Shown: positions 27,186 to 36,548 of the stretch, piece after piece
Layout: each line of letters begins with the position of its first letter
How positions within the stretch are numbered: the first letter of the stretch is position 1
Assembly (NCBI GenBank): GCA_017407125.1
Contig: JAFQXE010000024.1
Span: 1 to 64,000, forward strand
DNA from: Thermoguttaceae bacterium
GTDB taxonomy: Bacteria; Planctomycetota; Planctomycetia; Pirellulales; Thermoguttaceae
Direction of reading: 5' to 3'
DNA length: 64,000 nt
Translations under genes and position numbers: made by a program
The notes under the pieces: model-generated
Seen by the model: the letters and a program-made list of their open reading frames with translations, nothing else
Told to the model about the DNA's origin: nothing
Databases searched by the model: none

Positions 27186-29422
27186 TTTTCCAGTTCCGTT
27201 ATAGTATGCCACGATAGATCAAATCGCAGTTCTGTTATGCCTAAGTTAGGGAGTAGGGAATAGGGAATGGGGAGTAGGGAGTAGGGAGAACGATTTCTCG
27301 CAACTCGCAACTCGCAACTCGCTTCTTTTATCTCGTAAATTGACGACCCGGCGATTTCGTTTCGTTCGACTCGCAGCCGTCTGCCGTCCGGGTTGACCAG
27401 TTCCGTTACCGGCTCTTGAAAGAGCGTTTTGCGCGTGTACATCAACCGGGGAGCGCCGAAGACGACAACGCCCAGTTCGACGCTTGCGGCAGACGCCAGA
27501 GCGCGAACGGCGGATTGAGTTTCCTCCGCGCCGCCGGGCAAGACCGCCCCGGTAAACAGTTCGGGAGAAATGTAACAGACGCGCATGTTGGGCAAAAGCC
27601 GTTCGAGCGTTTTGAGCGATCGCGGGTTTGTTACGTTTATCGTCCAGTCCGCGGCGTAGGGAACGTTGAGCCGTTCCAGCCGCAGGGCTTCGTCCAGCGA
27701 TCCCGCCAGCGGGGACTCGGTTTGAATTGTTGTTACGTCCGGGAATCGAACTGGCGTCTGTTCCCGATAAACTGTCCAGCCATGCTGACGGCAGAACTGT
27801 TCCTGTTCTTCCGTCCGGACGCAGGCGGCAAACCGGGGTTTAGACGTCGGCGGAACAAGAGCAGGGCAGGGGAATGTTTGCCATTCTGACTGTTTGTCTC
27901 GCCGCGGTCGCCCAATTTGACGCGCTTGAGCCAACAATTCCACCGCTTTTTGACGAAGCCCGTTGAGTACCGACGCGGGAACGAACGACTTCGAGTCCGT
28001 TTCGCATTGGAAGCCGTTGAGACAAAACGGCGATTCCCCAAATCGATTCAGGTTTTTATACAGGCTTTCTTCCGTCGCGGACCGCTTTTCAGACGGTTCG
28101 ACGAGAGCGTCTGACTCTACTGTAACAGAATGTTTGCCGTCGGAAAGCGTCAGTTGAAGCGGTTCTCCAACGACCGCTTTTATAACAGCGTCGACGGGAA
28201 CGTAGCGCCGGGTTTGGTCAATGAGTTTTTGTACGTTTTTTTGAAGTTGGATGTCGAACGTTTTCCAGACGAATTTCGTTCTCGGCGGAACAGGAACGTC
28301 GAATTCGACGGTTTTTCCCGCAGACGATTCTGGAACGACCGCGCCGCCGGGGTATTCTCGAATCTGGCTGATGTTGGTTCCCCCCAGCTTTTGCAGCTGA
28401 GCGTCTAAAAACGCGACTCCGTCTCCATTGCGAACGGGCTTTTCGAGAACAACCCGTCCGGATTTGACCTGGCCGAGAGGAACGCCCCAGTTCGCGCTGA
28501 AAGACGTGTTGAGAATATCCGGGTCGGACTTGTACAAATACCCTTTCGCGTACCCACGGTTGAACGTTCGGGCGATTTCCGGCTCGAGGTCTGTCGTTCG
28601 TTCCGGCTTGTTTGTAACAGCGCCTGGCAGGTTGTCCAGCGCACGGCGATAATAGGAAACCGCCTGAAAGACGTAGCTGGGGGACTTCATTCGCCCTTCG
28701 AGCTTGATAACGTTGACGCCGGCGTCAATCATTCTGACGAGGTCGTCCGGTTCCTGCCATTGATCTTTCAACGACAAATACGGACGCGCCGGCTCTTTGG
28801 GGTTGACAGAATCTGCAATTTTATACGGAAGACGGCATGGCTGAGCGCAGGAGCCGCGGTTGCCGCTGCGTCCGCCCAAGAAACTGGACATGTAACATTT
28901 TCCGGAACAGCACAGGCACAGCGCGCCCGACGCGAAGACTTCCAACTCCGTCTTTTCCAGTCCGGACTCGTTGAGAGCCGAACGAATCGCGGCAATCTCT
29001 TCCAGCGTGAGTTCCCGGGCTAAAACGAGGCGGCTAAATCCGTTTTTCGCCATAAAGACGCATTCTTCCGGCGTTGTCAGGGAGAATTGCGTTGAGGCGT
29101 GAATCGCCAACCCGGGGAAATTCTCAATTAAGAAGTCGGCAACGCCCCAGTCCTGAACAATCGCCGCGTCCAAGCCCGCTTCGTACAAATCGTTGAGCCA
29201 CGGAAACGACGATTCGCGCTCGGAATCGGTCATGAGCGTGTTGAACGTCAGATTGATTTTCGCTCCGTACAGATGGGCGGTTTTAATGGCGCTGCAATAC
29301 TGTTCCACCGAGAAGTTTTGGGCGAATTGCCGCGCTCCGTACCCGGCAACGCCCATATAGATTTCGTCTGCGCCGGCTTTTATCGCCGCATCAAAGGCGT
29401 CCGGACCGCCAGCGGGAGCCAT
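27164..29422 (-). CDS. Peptidase U32 family protein with DUF3656-like C-terminus
   Basis: Starting at ATG 29422 (MAPAGGPDAFDAA..), the protein has 752 residues. Family U32 markers are the N-terminal APAGGPDAFDAAIKAGADEIYMG, the cysteine-rich GNRGSCAQPCRLPY, and VIKLEGRMKSPSYV. The length and long second half fit the RlhA/YdcP-like branch, whose members help hydroxylate 23S rRNA or tRNA using prephenate-derived groups and an Fe-S cluster; older annotation is collagenase-like protease. The apparent frame runs to 29662, but the extra 80 residues are translated intergenic repeat and are dropped. Its last codons overlap pyrK. 27247-27325 inside its 3' end also carries the GGGAGTAGGGAATAG and AACTCGC stutters, so repeat DNA has been absorbed into the coding sequence. 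Confidence 0.85.
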   Translation of the reverse strand: MAPAGGPDAFDAAIKAGADEIYMGVAGYGARQFAQNFSVEQYCSAIKTAHLYGAKINLTFNTLMTDSERESSFPWLNDLYEAGLDAAIVQDWGVADFLIENFPGLAIHASTQFSLTTPEECVFMAKNGFSRLVLARELTLEEIAAIRSALNESGLEKTELEVFASGALCLCCSGKCYMSSFLGGRSGNRGSCAQPCRLPYKIADSVNPKEPARPYLSLKDQWQEPDDLVRMIDAGVNVIKLEGRMKSPSYVFQAVSYYRRALDNLPGAVTNKPERTTDLEPEIARTFNRGYAKGYLYKSDPDILNTSFSANWGVPLGQVKSGRVVLEKPVRNGDGVAFLDAQLQKLGGTNISQIREYPGGAVVPESSAGKTVEFDVPVPPRTKFVWKTFDIQLQKNVQKLIDQTRRYVPVDAVIKAVVGEPLQLTLSDGKHSVTVESDALVEPSEKRSATEESLYKNLNRFGESPFCLNGFQCETDSKSFVPASVLNGLRQKAVELLAQARQIGRPRRDKQSEWQTFPCPALVPPTSKPRFAACVRTEEQEQFCRQHGWTVYREQTPVRFPDVTTIQTESPLAGSLDEALRLERLNVPYAADWTINVTNPRSLKTLERLLPNMRVCYISPELFTGAVLPGGAEETQSAVRALASAASVELGVVVFGAPRLMYTRKTLFQEPVTELVNPDGRRLRVERNEIAGSSIYEIKEASCELRVARNRSPYSLLPIPYSLLPNLGITELRFDLSWHTITELEKWLNPLL
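27247..27325. repeat. GGGAGTAGGGAATAG and CAACTCGC stutters inside a coding end
   Basis: Variants of the 7-mers GGGAGTA/GGGAATA (27250-27288) are followed by three copies of AACTCGC (27301-27321). They lie within the U32 reading frame and encode the odd stretch SCELRVARNRSPYSLLPIP near the C-terminus. Confidence 0.7.
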
Positions 29423-29454
29423 GATAGAGCAACGAGATACTTTGGTTGAGGCTT

Positions 29455-29650
29455 TGGGTTGTAAGTTAGGAATTAGGAGTGAGGAGTGAGGAGTTGACGG
29501 CGAGGCGCTCCGCATCTCGCAACTCGCACCGACAGGGTCGGTTCCCAATTGGAAGCTGGTAGCGCCGAAAATAGCTTTTTCGGAGGCAAAACCTCGTCCT
29601 CTCGCCCGTGCGGCTTCGCACCGCAACTCGCTACTCACTTCATCCCCTTT
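29455..29650. repeat. GTGAGGAG / CAACTCGCA stutter with small hairpins upstream of the U32 gene
   Basis: 29463-29498 repeats AGGAATTAGGAGTGAGGAGT. 29514-29531 has CATCTCGCAACTCGCACC, then the hairpin ACCGAC-AG-GGTCGGT (29528-29543). 29623-29640 repeats CGCAACTCGCTACTC. It fills the gap between the methyltransferase stop and the U32 start. Confidence 0.65.
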
Positions 29651-29674
29651 CATTTCTGACAATTCCTCAGTAGA

Positions 29675-30364
29675 CTACGGACGTCTGAACAGACACGACC
29701 AGGCGGGATAGTCGATACATTCTCGCGACTGCATGAACGCCGGCTGAATGTCGATCGTTTCAAACAAACGCCCCAGTTCCATTCGGATTTCGTCTTCGTA
29801 AACCGGCGGCGGAGCCATTTTGGGCATGGGGTCGTGAGCCGTTTTTTCCAGTTCAAACTCCGGCAGCGCGTTTTCCGCTGAAGCGCAAAGCGTGTAATAG
29901 TATGAGCCGCTGTGCGTCGTTCTCCAGAGCAGATCCAGGAACTTTCTCAACTGATGATCTCGGATGTAGTGATAGAATCCGATGTCGTAAACGAGGTCAA
30001 ACGTTCCGCAGCGTTCTGAAAACGGGAACACGTCTCCGTGAACGATTCGCAATTCCTGATGGTATTTGTCCGCCAGAAGATGCGCCCGATCAACTGCCAT
30101 CGAGGCAACGTCAATGGCGGTAACGTCAAATTTCAGAGCGGACATCAAACAGGCGTCCGCGCCGGAACCGCAGCCAATTTCCAGGACTGTGCCGGATCGA
30201 ATATTATGCTTTTTAAGCATGTCAAAAAAGCAGGGTTCCGGTTTGCCGGTATCCCAGGACGGCGTACCTTGACGGTAGAAATAGTCCCAGTCCAAACTGT
30301 CTTTGGCTACAAGGTCTGACACCTTGAGGAATTCGGGAACGTGAAATTCCGGTAATTCTGGCAT
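29675..30364 (-). CDS. Class I SAM-dependent methyltransferase
   Basis: From ATG 30364 (AAGGA about 10 nt upstream) the protein has 229 residues. It shows a Rossmann methyltransferase core: motif I VLEIGCGSGADACLM near residue 57, the acidic end of strand 2 in VTAIDVAS, and FDLVYDIGFYHYI as motif IV. The N-terminal DWDYFYRQGTPSWDTGKPEP resembles thiopurine methyltransferase and TehB-like enzymes, which act on small molecules. The substrate cannot be read from sequence. It is transcribed toward the U32 gene, separated by a 250-bp repeat-filled gap. Confidence 0.85.
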   Translation of the reverse strand: MPELPEFHVPEFLKVSDLVAKDSLDWDYFYRQGTPSWDTGKPEPCFFDMLKKHNIRSGTVLEIGCGSGADACLMSALKFDVTAIDVASMAVDRAHLLADKYHQELRIVHGDVFPFSERCGTFDLVYDIGFYHYIRDHQLRKFLDLLWRTTHSGSYYYTLCASAENALPEFELEKTAHDPMPKMAPPPVYEDEIRMELGRLFETIDIQPAFMQSRECIDYPAWSCLFRRP

Positions 30365-30439
30365 GATAAACAAATCCTTTCTAAAGAATAATGCTAATTA
30401 TCCGACTGTTAGTATATAATATACGGGAAGGAATGCAAG

Positions 30440-30605
30440 AGGGGTCGAAAAAAATCGACCCCTTATTTCAAAAAAAGTTATCAGAAGAAAACGGACTTAT
30501 CGGAAACAACGTACCTTTAGTTGCGAGTTTCGAGTAGCGAGTTACGAGAGATCTTTGTGAGGAGCTTGCGTTTCTTGCAACTCGCAACTTGTTTCTCGCT
30601 ACTTG
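30440..30605. repeat. AGGGGTCGA hairpin and CGAGTTRCGAG stutter
   Basis: AGGGGTCGA (30440-30448) and its exact complement (30455-30463) flank six A; it may terminate transcription but lacks a clear U tract. 30519-30552 repeats GCGAGTTTCGAGTAGCGAGT and 30577-30604 its complement-like TTGCAACTCGCAACTTG, giving an imperfect inverted repeat. Confidence 0.6.
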
Positions 30606-30614
30606 TTATAAGCG

Positions 30615-31685
30615 TTATTTTGTACCGTCCGGGTATTCTTTGGAGCTGGAATCCATCCAGTCAGACGACCATTTTACCATGTTGACGCAGTTTTCCGCAA
30701 TGACGGGCGCGCCGTCGTCTTTGGCGGTCAAGTACTGATAAATTGTGGGGATAACCAGTTCATTGACGAACTTGACGCTGCCGTCGGCAAAATTAGCGTT
30801 GCAGCCTCCCGGGTGGAAGGAGTACGGCGTGTTGGCGGTGTTGGTAATGTTGAGCAATCGTCCGACAACGCCAGCGGTTCCGTTGATGGAGCCGTATTTC
30901 TTCCAGCCGTAGCCGGAATCCGCCGCGCCTTCCGGTTGGTTGGATGAGCTGTTTGTAACCCATAGCCAGGCGGTATTGCCAGCCGCGGTGTAGTTGCCCG
31001 CCGGAGTCGAACAGCCGGAAATCCAGGAGAATTTGGAATCTTCCGTATCTTTCATCGTACCGGTTTTCTTATTGAGCCAGTAGTAGTTCGGCAGACCTGC
31101 CAGTTCGTGATAGTTGATTGTGTTGGACTTTCCGTCCGTATAGGATTCCAGGGAAACCAAGCCGTTTGTCGCGCCTTCCAAAGCCGGGGTGTACTTCTTG
31201 CCGTCGTTGGCAATGACGCATTTGTGATAGGAGATGTAGTCAGAAACGCCTCCAGTGTATTTTGCCGACCCGGCGGCAGAGTTGCCTTGTCCGGTGTTGA
31301 CGTTGACAACTCGGTTTTTGCCGGGCGCCGATGGGCACGTCAGGCACGGCGGGGGCGTCAGGCGGAATCGTTCGTTGACGTCGTCGTAGATGGGTTTGTC
31401 TGCATGATACAGATTCTTGATGTTCGTCGCTTCCAAATACGGGAGCAGACGGACGAAGTTGGGTTCAGTCGTATCTGTCGTTCCCGTATGGTTAGCGGGA
31501 AAACCTCCCAACGCCTGTTCGAAGTTCGCCATCGCCAGTCCGAGCTGTTTGAGGTTGTTGGTGCAGTTTGATCGCTGGGCGGCGGATCGCGCCTGATTCA
31601 CGGCTGGAAGCGTAAGAGCTGCCAAAATGCCGATGATAATAATAACGACCAGCAATTCTATCAATGTAAAACCGTGTCTTTTCAT
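30615..31685 (-). CDS. DUF1559 pseudopilin-like protein (prepilin N-terminus, H-X9-DG motif)
   Basis: From ATG 31685 the protein has 356 residues. The N-terminus [14 protein letters not shown] is a type IV prepilin leader, cleaved and methylated before Phe, followed by a long hydrophobic helix. The C-terminus has the processing-associated H-X9-DG motif ([12 protein letters not shown]) and a hydrophobic end. DUF1559 proteins are massively expanded in planctomycetes and are thought to be envelope or secretion pseudopilins; precise roles are unknown. Residues upstream of this Met in the open frame are translated repeat words. It is downstream of a second DUF1559 gene in the same direction, likely co-transcribed despite a 98-bp gap. 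Confidence 0.9.
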   Translation of the reverse strand: MKRHGFTLIELLVVIIIIGILAALTLPAVNQARSAAQRSNCTNNLKQLGLAMANFEQALGGFPANHTGTTDTTEPNFVRLLPYLEATNIKNLYHADKPIYDDVNERFRLTPPPCLTCPSAPGKNRVVNVNTGQGNSAAGSAKYTGGVSDYISYHKCVIANDGKKYTPALEGATNGLVSLESYTDGKSNTINYHELAGLPNYYWLNKKTGTMKDTEDSKFSWISGCSTPAGNYTAAGNTAWLWVTNSSSNQPEGAADSGYGWKKYGSINGTAGVVGRLLNITNTANTPYSFHPGGCNANFADGSVKFVNELVIPTIYQYLTAKDDGAPVIAENCVNMVKWSSDWMDSSSKEYPDGTK

Positions 31686-31707
31686 GGAAGTTTGTATCCT
31701 TTCAAAA

Positions 31708-31790
31708 TGTAATGTAAGTGGTAAGTGGTAAGTGGTTAGGGAGCGCGAAGCGTAATTACACATTACGAATTACGCATTACGCATTATTGC
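31708..31790. repeat. GTAAGTGGTAAGTGG and CATTACGAATTACG stutters
   Basis: 31711-31739 repeats GTAAGTGGTAAGTGGTTAG; 31750-31788 repeats AATTACACATTACGAATTAC/GCATTACGCATTA. The second stutter runs over the stop codon of the neighbouring DUF1559 gene at 31784. Confidence 0.65.
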
Positions 31791-32764
31791 GGCGTCGTCC
31801 CGTCCGGATATTTGCCTGTGTTGGGGTCGACAAAGGACTCGTCGAAACAGGTCAAACTGAGGTCTTCCGGAGTAACGTTTTCTTTGCCGTTGCTTGTATT
31901 GAGAGCCAGGACAACCCAGGGGATTGTCTTCTCTGAAACGAAGCGGACGGAGCCGTCCATGAACAACGCGTGAGCGCCGTTGGCGTGAAAACTGTAAATC
32001 CCGTTATTGGAAACGTTAATTACCCTGTCGAAACCGGGGTCTAACGAGTTCTTCGCAAAGCCGGTAAGTTTGGTTGACGGTCCAGCGCCCCAAAGGGATC
32101 GCCAGGATTCGTCTACGGTTTTGTCGGACTGCTTTTTTCTGCCGATCCATAACTCGGGACGTCCGCACTGTTCGTTTAACACGATTGTATTGGACAGTCC
32201 GTCTGGAACATAGTAGGAGCCGCAGCCTTTGCCGCATTCCTGCAAGGCGTTTTTATACGTTTTGCCGTCCGCCATTTTGATTCCGCCGTAATGGACGAAA
32301 TAGTCTGACGGGACGCCGTTAACCGGCGCGGTCAGAGATTTGTTGTTCATGTCCTTTTCCGCCGTCATGGTGCGCTTGACGTTGGGCGTTTGCGGACAGC
32401 TCAGCAGCGGCAGGCGTTTGAGCAGCAGACGCTTGTTCTGGTTGTCGAAATAGTCGAACTGTTTGTTCCAGTCGTCGCTGAAGTTGGCGGCGTCCATGTA
32501 CGGAAGCAAGTCAACCGTCCACCCGCGCTGAGCCGGGTCTTGTGTAACGCTGGCAGGATAGCCGCCCATCGACCCGGCGTACATCGTAAACGCCAAGCCC
32601 AGCTGATGCTGGTTGTTTTGGCATTGAGTGCGCCGCGCCGCAGAACGCATCGACTGAACCGCCGGAGCGGTAATGCCTGCCAAAATGGCAATTATCGCCG
32701 TTACGACCATCAGTTCTACAAGCGTAAAAGCGCTGCGAATCGAATTGTCAGAGTTTGAGTTCAT
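31784..32764 (-). CDS. DUF1559 pseudopilin-like protein, second copy
   Basis: The 326-residue protein begins [21 protein letters not shown], a prepilin peptidase site with cleavage before Phe and Glu at +5, then a hydrophobic helix. The body contains [26 protein letters not shown] and a C-terminal H-X9-DG ([12 protein letters not shown]), as in planctomycete DUF1559 proteins. It shares the fold and key motifs with the next gene downstream but is clearly divergent in sequence, so the pair is an old duplication. Both are expected to insert in the inner membrane through the N-terminal helix. The ATG is fixed by the leader peptide. Confidence 0.9.
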   Translation of the reverse strand: MNSNSDNSIRSAFTLVELMVVTAIIAILAGITAPAVQSMRSAARRTQCQNNQHQLGLAFTMYAGSMGGYPASVTQDPAQRGWTVDLLPYMDAANFSDDWNKQFDYFDNQNKRLLLKRLPLLSCPQTPNVKRTMTAEKDMNNKSLTAPVNGVPSDYFVHYGGIKMADGKTYKNALQECGKGCGSYYVPDGLSNTIVLNEQCGRPELWIGRKKQSDKTVDESWRSLWGAGPSTKLTGFAKNSLDPGFDRVINVSNNGIYSFHANGAHALFMDGSVRFVSEKTIPWVVLALNTSNGKENVTPEDLSLTCFDESFVDPNTGKYPDGTTPQ

Positions 32765-32853
32765 GTCAGTACCCGTATTTATTGTGAATGTCTAATAAAT
32801 ACAATCCAAAAGCCGTTTGAACAATCAAACGACAGCCAAAAGAGAGCTTGAAC

Positions 32854-33762
32854 TCAAATTAAAAGAACGACGGACTGAATAATTTCAACGTAACCTACTT
32901 GACGCGGCTGAATGCTGCGTCGGAACGGCTGATATACAAAAGATTCTGATTGATAAGCGTTATTTTGAACCGCAGTTTTGAATCCCGCCGAAGACGCTGA
33001 CGCCACGGCGTACACGTCCGCAGAGCGCGGCTGAGCGGGAGCCGGTTCAAAAGGAATGTTGTTCAGCGGGAACGAAGGGACAGCGTCCCAATTCGCCAAG
33101 ACTTCCAACTCCTCTGAGGTCAGACAGAGGTCGCCCAGCAAAGACAATCGCTGCGTTTCCAAATCGGGAAGCGCGAACTCGTTTTGAGTTAAGAACTCCG
33201 CGGCGTTTTCCGGCAAGCCCTCTGTGATAGACGCCAGCGCAGAGTGAATGGCTTCGTCGCCGGCAAACGCCTTTTGACTGCGTCCGTTTTGCCCCAACAG
33301 CTTTAAGATTCTGTGAACGTACGCAGTTTCTATATGGAGGCGATAGCCGTCTTCGTCGTAGACTTGCCCGTCTTCCGACAGCGTCTGCGACAGCTGAAAC
33401 GCCTTCGCTCGAATGTACGGATCAGACGCCGGAAGACCGAAGTCCAGCAAGCCCTCGACGACGAACGCCGTCGGGACGATGTCGCCCTGATCCGCCTTGA
33501 CGCTTGCCAGATAATCTTCCGCCCGAGAGAGCAATTTGGCGCGGATTTTTTCTTTTGTCTGCTGAGCTTGAACGGACATGACGAACTGCTGGAATTCGCG
33601 TTCCATTCTCACGGCGATTTCCTGCACTTCGGGAGAATACTTCGCCATCGCCGCAACTGGAACGCTGGGCGCAAAAGCATATTCTTCCGCCTGACAGGCA
33701 GCGCCGCGCGCCGTCGCCATGGCAAATAAACAGCAGAGGAAAACAAAAATCCTTTTTATCAT
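32854..33762 (-). CDS. Exported protein of unknown function
   Basis: I do not recognise this 302-residue protein (ATG 33762). It starts MIKRIFVFLCCLFAMATARGAACQ, a signal peptide with a possible lipobox-like GAAC around the cleavage site, so it may be a lipoprotein. The mature part is mostly helical (EVQEIAVRMEREFQQFVMSVQAQQTKEKIRAKLL) and hydrophilic, ending in a short beta-like tail. An earlier ATG at 33780 lies only 3 nt from a strong TATAAT and so would be upstream of or at the transcription start; the second Met is therefore chosen. It precedes the two DUF1559 genes on the same strand (gap 89 bp), and its product may work with them. Confidence 0.65.
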   Translation of the reverse strand: MIKRIFVFLCCLFAMATARGAACQAEEYAFAPSVPVAAMAKYSPEVQEIAVRMEREFQQFVMSVQAQQTKEKIRAKLLSRAEDYLASVKADQGDIVPTAFVVEGLLDFGLPASDPYIRAKAFQLSQTLSEDGQVYDEDGYRLHIETAYVHRILKLLGQNGRSQKAFAGDEAIHSALASITEGLPENAAEFLTQNEFALPDLETQRLSLLGDLCLTSEELEVLANWDAVPSFPLNNIPFEPAPAQPRSADVYAVASASSAGFKTAVQNNAYQSESFVYQPFRRSIQPRQVGYVEIIQSVVLLI

Positions 33763-33782
33763 ACTTCTATATAGACGCATAT

Positions 33783-33810
33783 ATTATAACTTGCAATAGG
33801 ATTTTTTCAA
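33783..33810 (-). promoter_or_regulatory. Promoter for the exported protein and DUF1559 cluster
   Basis: On the minus strand, TTGAAA (33810-33805), a 16-nt spacer, then a perfect TATAAT (33788-33783). The expected transcription start falls near 33776, inside the first ATG region, which decides the start codon at 33762. Confidence 0.7.
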
Positions 33811-34018
33811 GAGTTTTTGCCTAAAATTTCGAAAATTTTTGCTATATTAAGGGTTTTGTCCCTGAAAGAGTAACTTTCAATAGGGCAATGACTTAGATAC
33901 TCTAATCGCGAACTTGGACAAACAAACGCCGCGGCGCAGAGCCTCCAGGGATGCCGATTGCGTAATTGTTCCTTGAAAATTGCTGATTATTCTCGCTCCT
34001 AACGCCTTATTTTCCTCG

Positions 34019-34852
34019 TCATACGTCGTCAATAGTCGGTAAATCGTCGAGCGAGTCCAGATTGTAGAGTTCCAGGAACCGGTCAGTCGTTCTGTACAGG
34101 TTGACCTTTTTGTTGTCTGTGATTCGCTGTTCAACCTGAACCAGATTACGTTTAACAAGCAGGTTTAGAATGGGCGTGGGTCGGTCAACGCCGAGTTTTT
34201 TCCCGACTTCCTGAGCGGTCAGGGGCTGCATGTAGGCGACCAACGCCAGGACGTTTTTGGCGCTTTGCGGCAGTTCGGATTCTCGCGTGGGCGTGTAAAA
34301 GCCGTCGCGGACCGGTTCGAAGAGCGGGTCAAGCCGAACGCGCCATTTGTTTCCGTCGGGCGATTCCAGATAGTACGGTCGGGCGTCCTCTTTCCATCGC
34401 TGAGCAATCTTTTCGGCAGCGGCGGCAACGTCTTCTTCTGTAACGCCGGGCATGAGAGCGCAGACGTCATCCGTAGTAATATACCCGTCGTTTTCAGCGT
34501 TCCCGACAAACAGAATCGCCTCAAAAATGGATTCCGCCGAAACCGGACATTCCCCGTCGTCCTGAAGAGCCGCAGCGGCGACGGACTCGGAATGCGTTTC
34601 CATGGGCTCGGACGAGACGGCCTGGTTTTGTTGAGAACCCGGTTCGCCGGTCTGGACGTCAGACGGTAAAGAACCCTGTGAAGAAGCGTCCTGAACGCCG
34701 CTCTGGGCGCCTGCGTCTCCCGGCTTGTTCATGAGCTTCTGGAACATGGACGACAAATCGTCCGAACCGGCGTCTGGAGACGTCTGCTGGCGGTCGTCTT
34801 CCGGGAGAACGACTTCTTCAAAATCGGTAATAATTGGTCTGACTGGTCTCAT
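34019..34852 (-). CDS. scpB: Segregation and condensation protein B
   Basis: The 277-residue protein contains the two winged-helix domains of ScpB, the regulatory subunit of the SMC-ScpA-ScpB condensin that organises chromosomes. The family region runs from about residue 105 (SAESIFEAILFVGNAE) to 270, with LPQSAKNVLALVAYMQPLTAQEVGKKLGVDR and the late LYRTTDRFLELYNLDSLDDLP typical of ScpB. The first 100 residues are an acidic, Gln/Ser-rich, probably disordered extension, longer than in model bacteria but common in planctomycetes. scpA is not in the window. The -10 box places the transcription start next to the ATG, so the mRNA may be leaderless. Confidence 0.92.
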   Translation of the reverse strand: MRPVRPIITDFEEVVLPEDDRQQTSPDAGSDDLSSMFQKLMNKPGDAGAQSGVQDASSQGSLPSDVQTGEPGSQQNQAVSSEPMETHSESVAAAALQDDGECPVSAESIFEAILFVGNAENDGYITTDDVCALMPGVTEEDVAAAAEKIAQRWKEDARPYYLESPDGNKWRVRLDPLFEPVRDGFYTPTRESELPQSAKNVLALVAYMQPLTAQEVGKKLGVDRPTPILNLLVKRNLVQVEQRITDNKKVNLYRTTDRFLELYNLDSLDDLPTIDDV

Positions 34853-34859
34853 GAACGCT

Positions 34860-34888
34860 ATAATAGCGCTTTTTGAGAATTAAATCAA
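34860..34888 (-). promoter_or_regulatory. Promoter for scpB
   Basis: On the minus strand, TTGATT (34888-34883), a 17-nt spacer and TATTAT (34865-34860). The start codon at 34852 lies at about +1 to +2. Confidence 0.5.
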
Positions 34889-34936
34889 GACGGCTCTATG
34901 GTAGACGCTCTTAATTCTTGGCGGCATGAAAGTTTT

Positions 34937-35436
34937 AAAGAGAACGCAGAATACGCAGACTCCTCGCAGAGAGCGCAGAAGCAAGCAGACATGTGTCATC
35001 TACGCCCGACGTTGCCGGGCTATGACACGATGTCCGCTTGCGATTTTAAAATAATTAAGGTTCATCCGACAAGTTGGTACTTTAGCTAAAAAGCGGGCGT
35101 TTTGACCATTCAAAAGCTTTTTAAACACGAAATGCACGAAACACACGAAATGATTTTTTATAATCTTATTTTTCGTGATTTTCGTGTTTTTCGTGATTAT
35201 AATTCAATGATTCACGAATGAGCGCTAGAGTTGTCAATTAACAAATCGGCGAAAATCCGTTTAATCCGTCAAATCCGTGAAAGGACTGACCTGCGGAAAC
35301 ACTAGGTACCAACTTACCGGAAGAGCCATAATTAAATATTCGGGCGGGAATCGTGGCGTAGACAACGAAGTTGGCGTCGTCGCCACATTCCCAGCCCGTC
35401 TGCGTATTCTGCGAGTAGTCTGCGTACTCTGCGTTC
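34937..35436. repeat. Nested inverted repeat array in the scpB-gmd gap
   Basis: The 625-bp gap has no gene. Its outer arms are ACGCAGAATACGCAGACT (34944-34961) and the related complement around 35398-35436 (TCTGCGTATTCTGCGAGTAG). Next inward, 35000-35090 and 35303-35395 are diverged inverted copies sharing ACAAGTTGGTAC/GTACCAACTTACCG and an AT-rich AATAATTAAGG/ATAATTAAAT segment. The centre holds an ACGAAA hairpin (35117-35203) and an AATCCG module (35243-35293). Confidence 0.75.
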
Positions 35437-35477
35437 AAAAAAACGACGAGAATTTGCAAACCCAAATTGAAAACGTC

Positions 35478-36440
35478 TCAAGACTGTTGCACTGATTTTA
35501 GGTCGGCGTCGACCATCATGTTGACCAGCTGATTGAAATCGACGTCCGGTTCCCAGTTGAGAACCCGCTTAGCTTTGCTGGCGTCTCCGCAAAGGGTGCA
35601 GACTTCCGCCGGACGGTAGAATTTGGGATCGATTTCGACGTACTTCTCGTAGTTCAGACCAACGCGGTCGAACGCCAGAGAGACGAATTCCCGGACGGAA
35701 TGTTTTTTCCCGGTCGCGATGACGTAGTCGTCCGGCTGATCCTGCTGAAGCATAAGCCACATCGCCTTGACGTAGTCCCCGGCAAAGCCCCAGTCCCGGC
35801 AGGCGTCTAAATTCCCCAAAAAGAGCTTGTCCTGCAAGCCGCATTTGATTTTGGCGACGGCGTCGGTAATTTTTCGGGTAACGAATTCAATGCCACGGCG
35901 CGGGGACTCGTGATTGAACAAGATTCCGCTGCACCCGTAGATGTTGTAGCTTTCCCGATAGTTGACGGTTATGAAATGTCCGTAGACTTTTGAGACGCCG
36001 TACGGGCTGCGAGGGTGAAACGGCGTCTGCTCGTTTTGCGGTTCCGACTCGACTTTGCCGAACATCTCGGAAGAGCTTGCCTGATAGAACTTTGCATCCG
36101 GCTTGACAAGACGAATCGCTTCCAGCATGCGCGTAACGCCCAGCCCGGTGAAGTCGCTGGTCATGATCGGCTGCGTCCAGCTGGCGGGCACGAAACTCAT
36201 CGCGGCAAGGTTATAGACCTCGTCCGGCTGAACGTCTCGAACCAACGCTTCCAGCGACGACTGATCGAGCAAATCCGCCTGATGCAAGGCGATTTTGTCT
36301 TTGATATGCTCGATTCGGCTGAAATTCTGGCTGCTGCACCGGCGAACCATGCCGTGGACTTCGTAGCCTTGTTCCAGCAGGAATTCACTTAAATAGGAGC
36401 CGTCCTGTCCGGTAACGCCGGTTATCAACGCTTTTTTCAT
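35478..36440 (-). CDS. gmd: GDP-mannose 4,6-dehydratase
   Basis: The 320-residue protein is an extended SDR that converts GDP-mannose to GDP-4-keto-6-deoxymannose, the first step toward GDP-fucose, rhamnose or perosamine for surface glycans. Motifs are the NADP loop [10 protein letters not shown] (8-17), VRRCSS, the catalytic Ser/Glu in SSSEMFG (122-128) and Tyr147-x3-Lys151 in YGVSK, then [12 protein letters not shown], which is diagnostic of Gmd. It is slightly shorter than E. coli Gmd (373) but has the expected ends. It faces a divergent glycosyltransferase gene, suggesting a small glycan-synthesis locus. Confidence 0.95.
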   Translation of the reverse strand: MKKALITGVTGQDGSYLSEFLLEQGYEVHGMVRRCSSQNFSRIEHIKDKIALHQADLLDQSSLEALVRDVQPDEVYNLAAMSFVPASWTQPIMTSDFTGLGVTRMLEAIRLVKPDAKFYQASSSEMFGKVESEPQNEQTPFHPRSPYGVSKVYGHFITVNYRESYNIYGCSGILFNHESPRRGIEFVTRKITDAVAKIKCGLQDKLFLGNLDACRDWGFAGDYVKAMWLMLQQDQPDDYVIATGKKHSVREFVSLAFDRVGLNYEKYVEIDPKFYRPAEVCTLCGDASKAKRVLNWEPDVDFNQLVNMMVDADLKSVQQS

Positions 36441-36489
36441 TGGTTGTCAAGTTAAGGTAGGAATTGGGGTTGTATTGTAGTGTCTTTTT

Positions 36490-36518
36490 ATGTATATTCT
36501 TATTATACAGCAAAATCT
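36490..36518 (+). promoter_or_regulatory. Probable promoter for the glycosyltransferase
   Basis: TTGTAT (36490-36495), 17-nt spacer, TATATT (36513-36518), 30 nt before the ATG. Confidence 0.4.
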
Positions 36519-36548
36519 TAAAAAAGGAAGGGACAGGACGAACGAAAA

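Noticed and set aside
34853-35477. Coding genes in the scpB-gmd gap
   Set aside because: All frames are short and lie on repeat modules; none has a start signal or motif.
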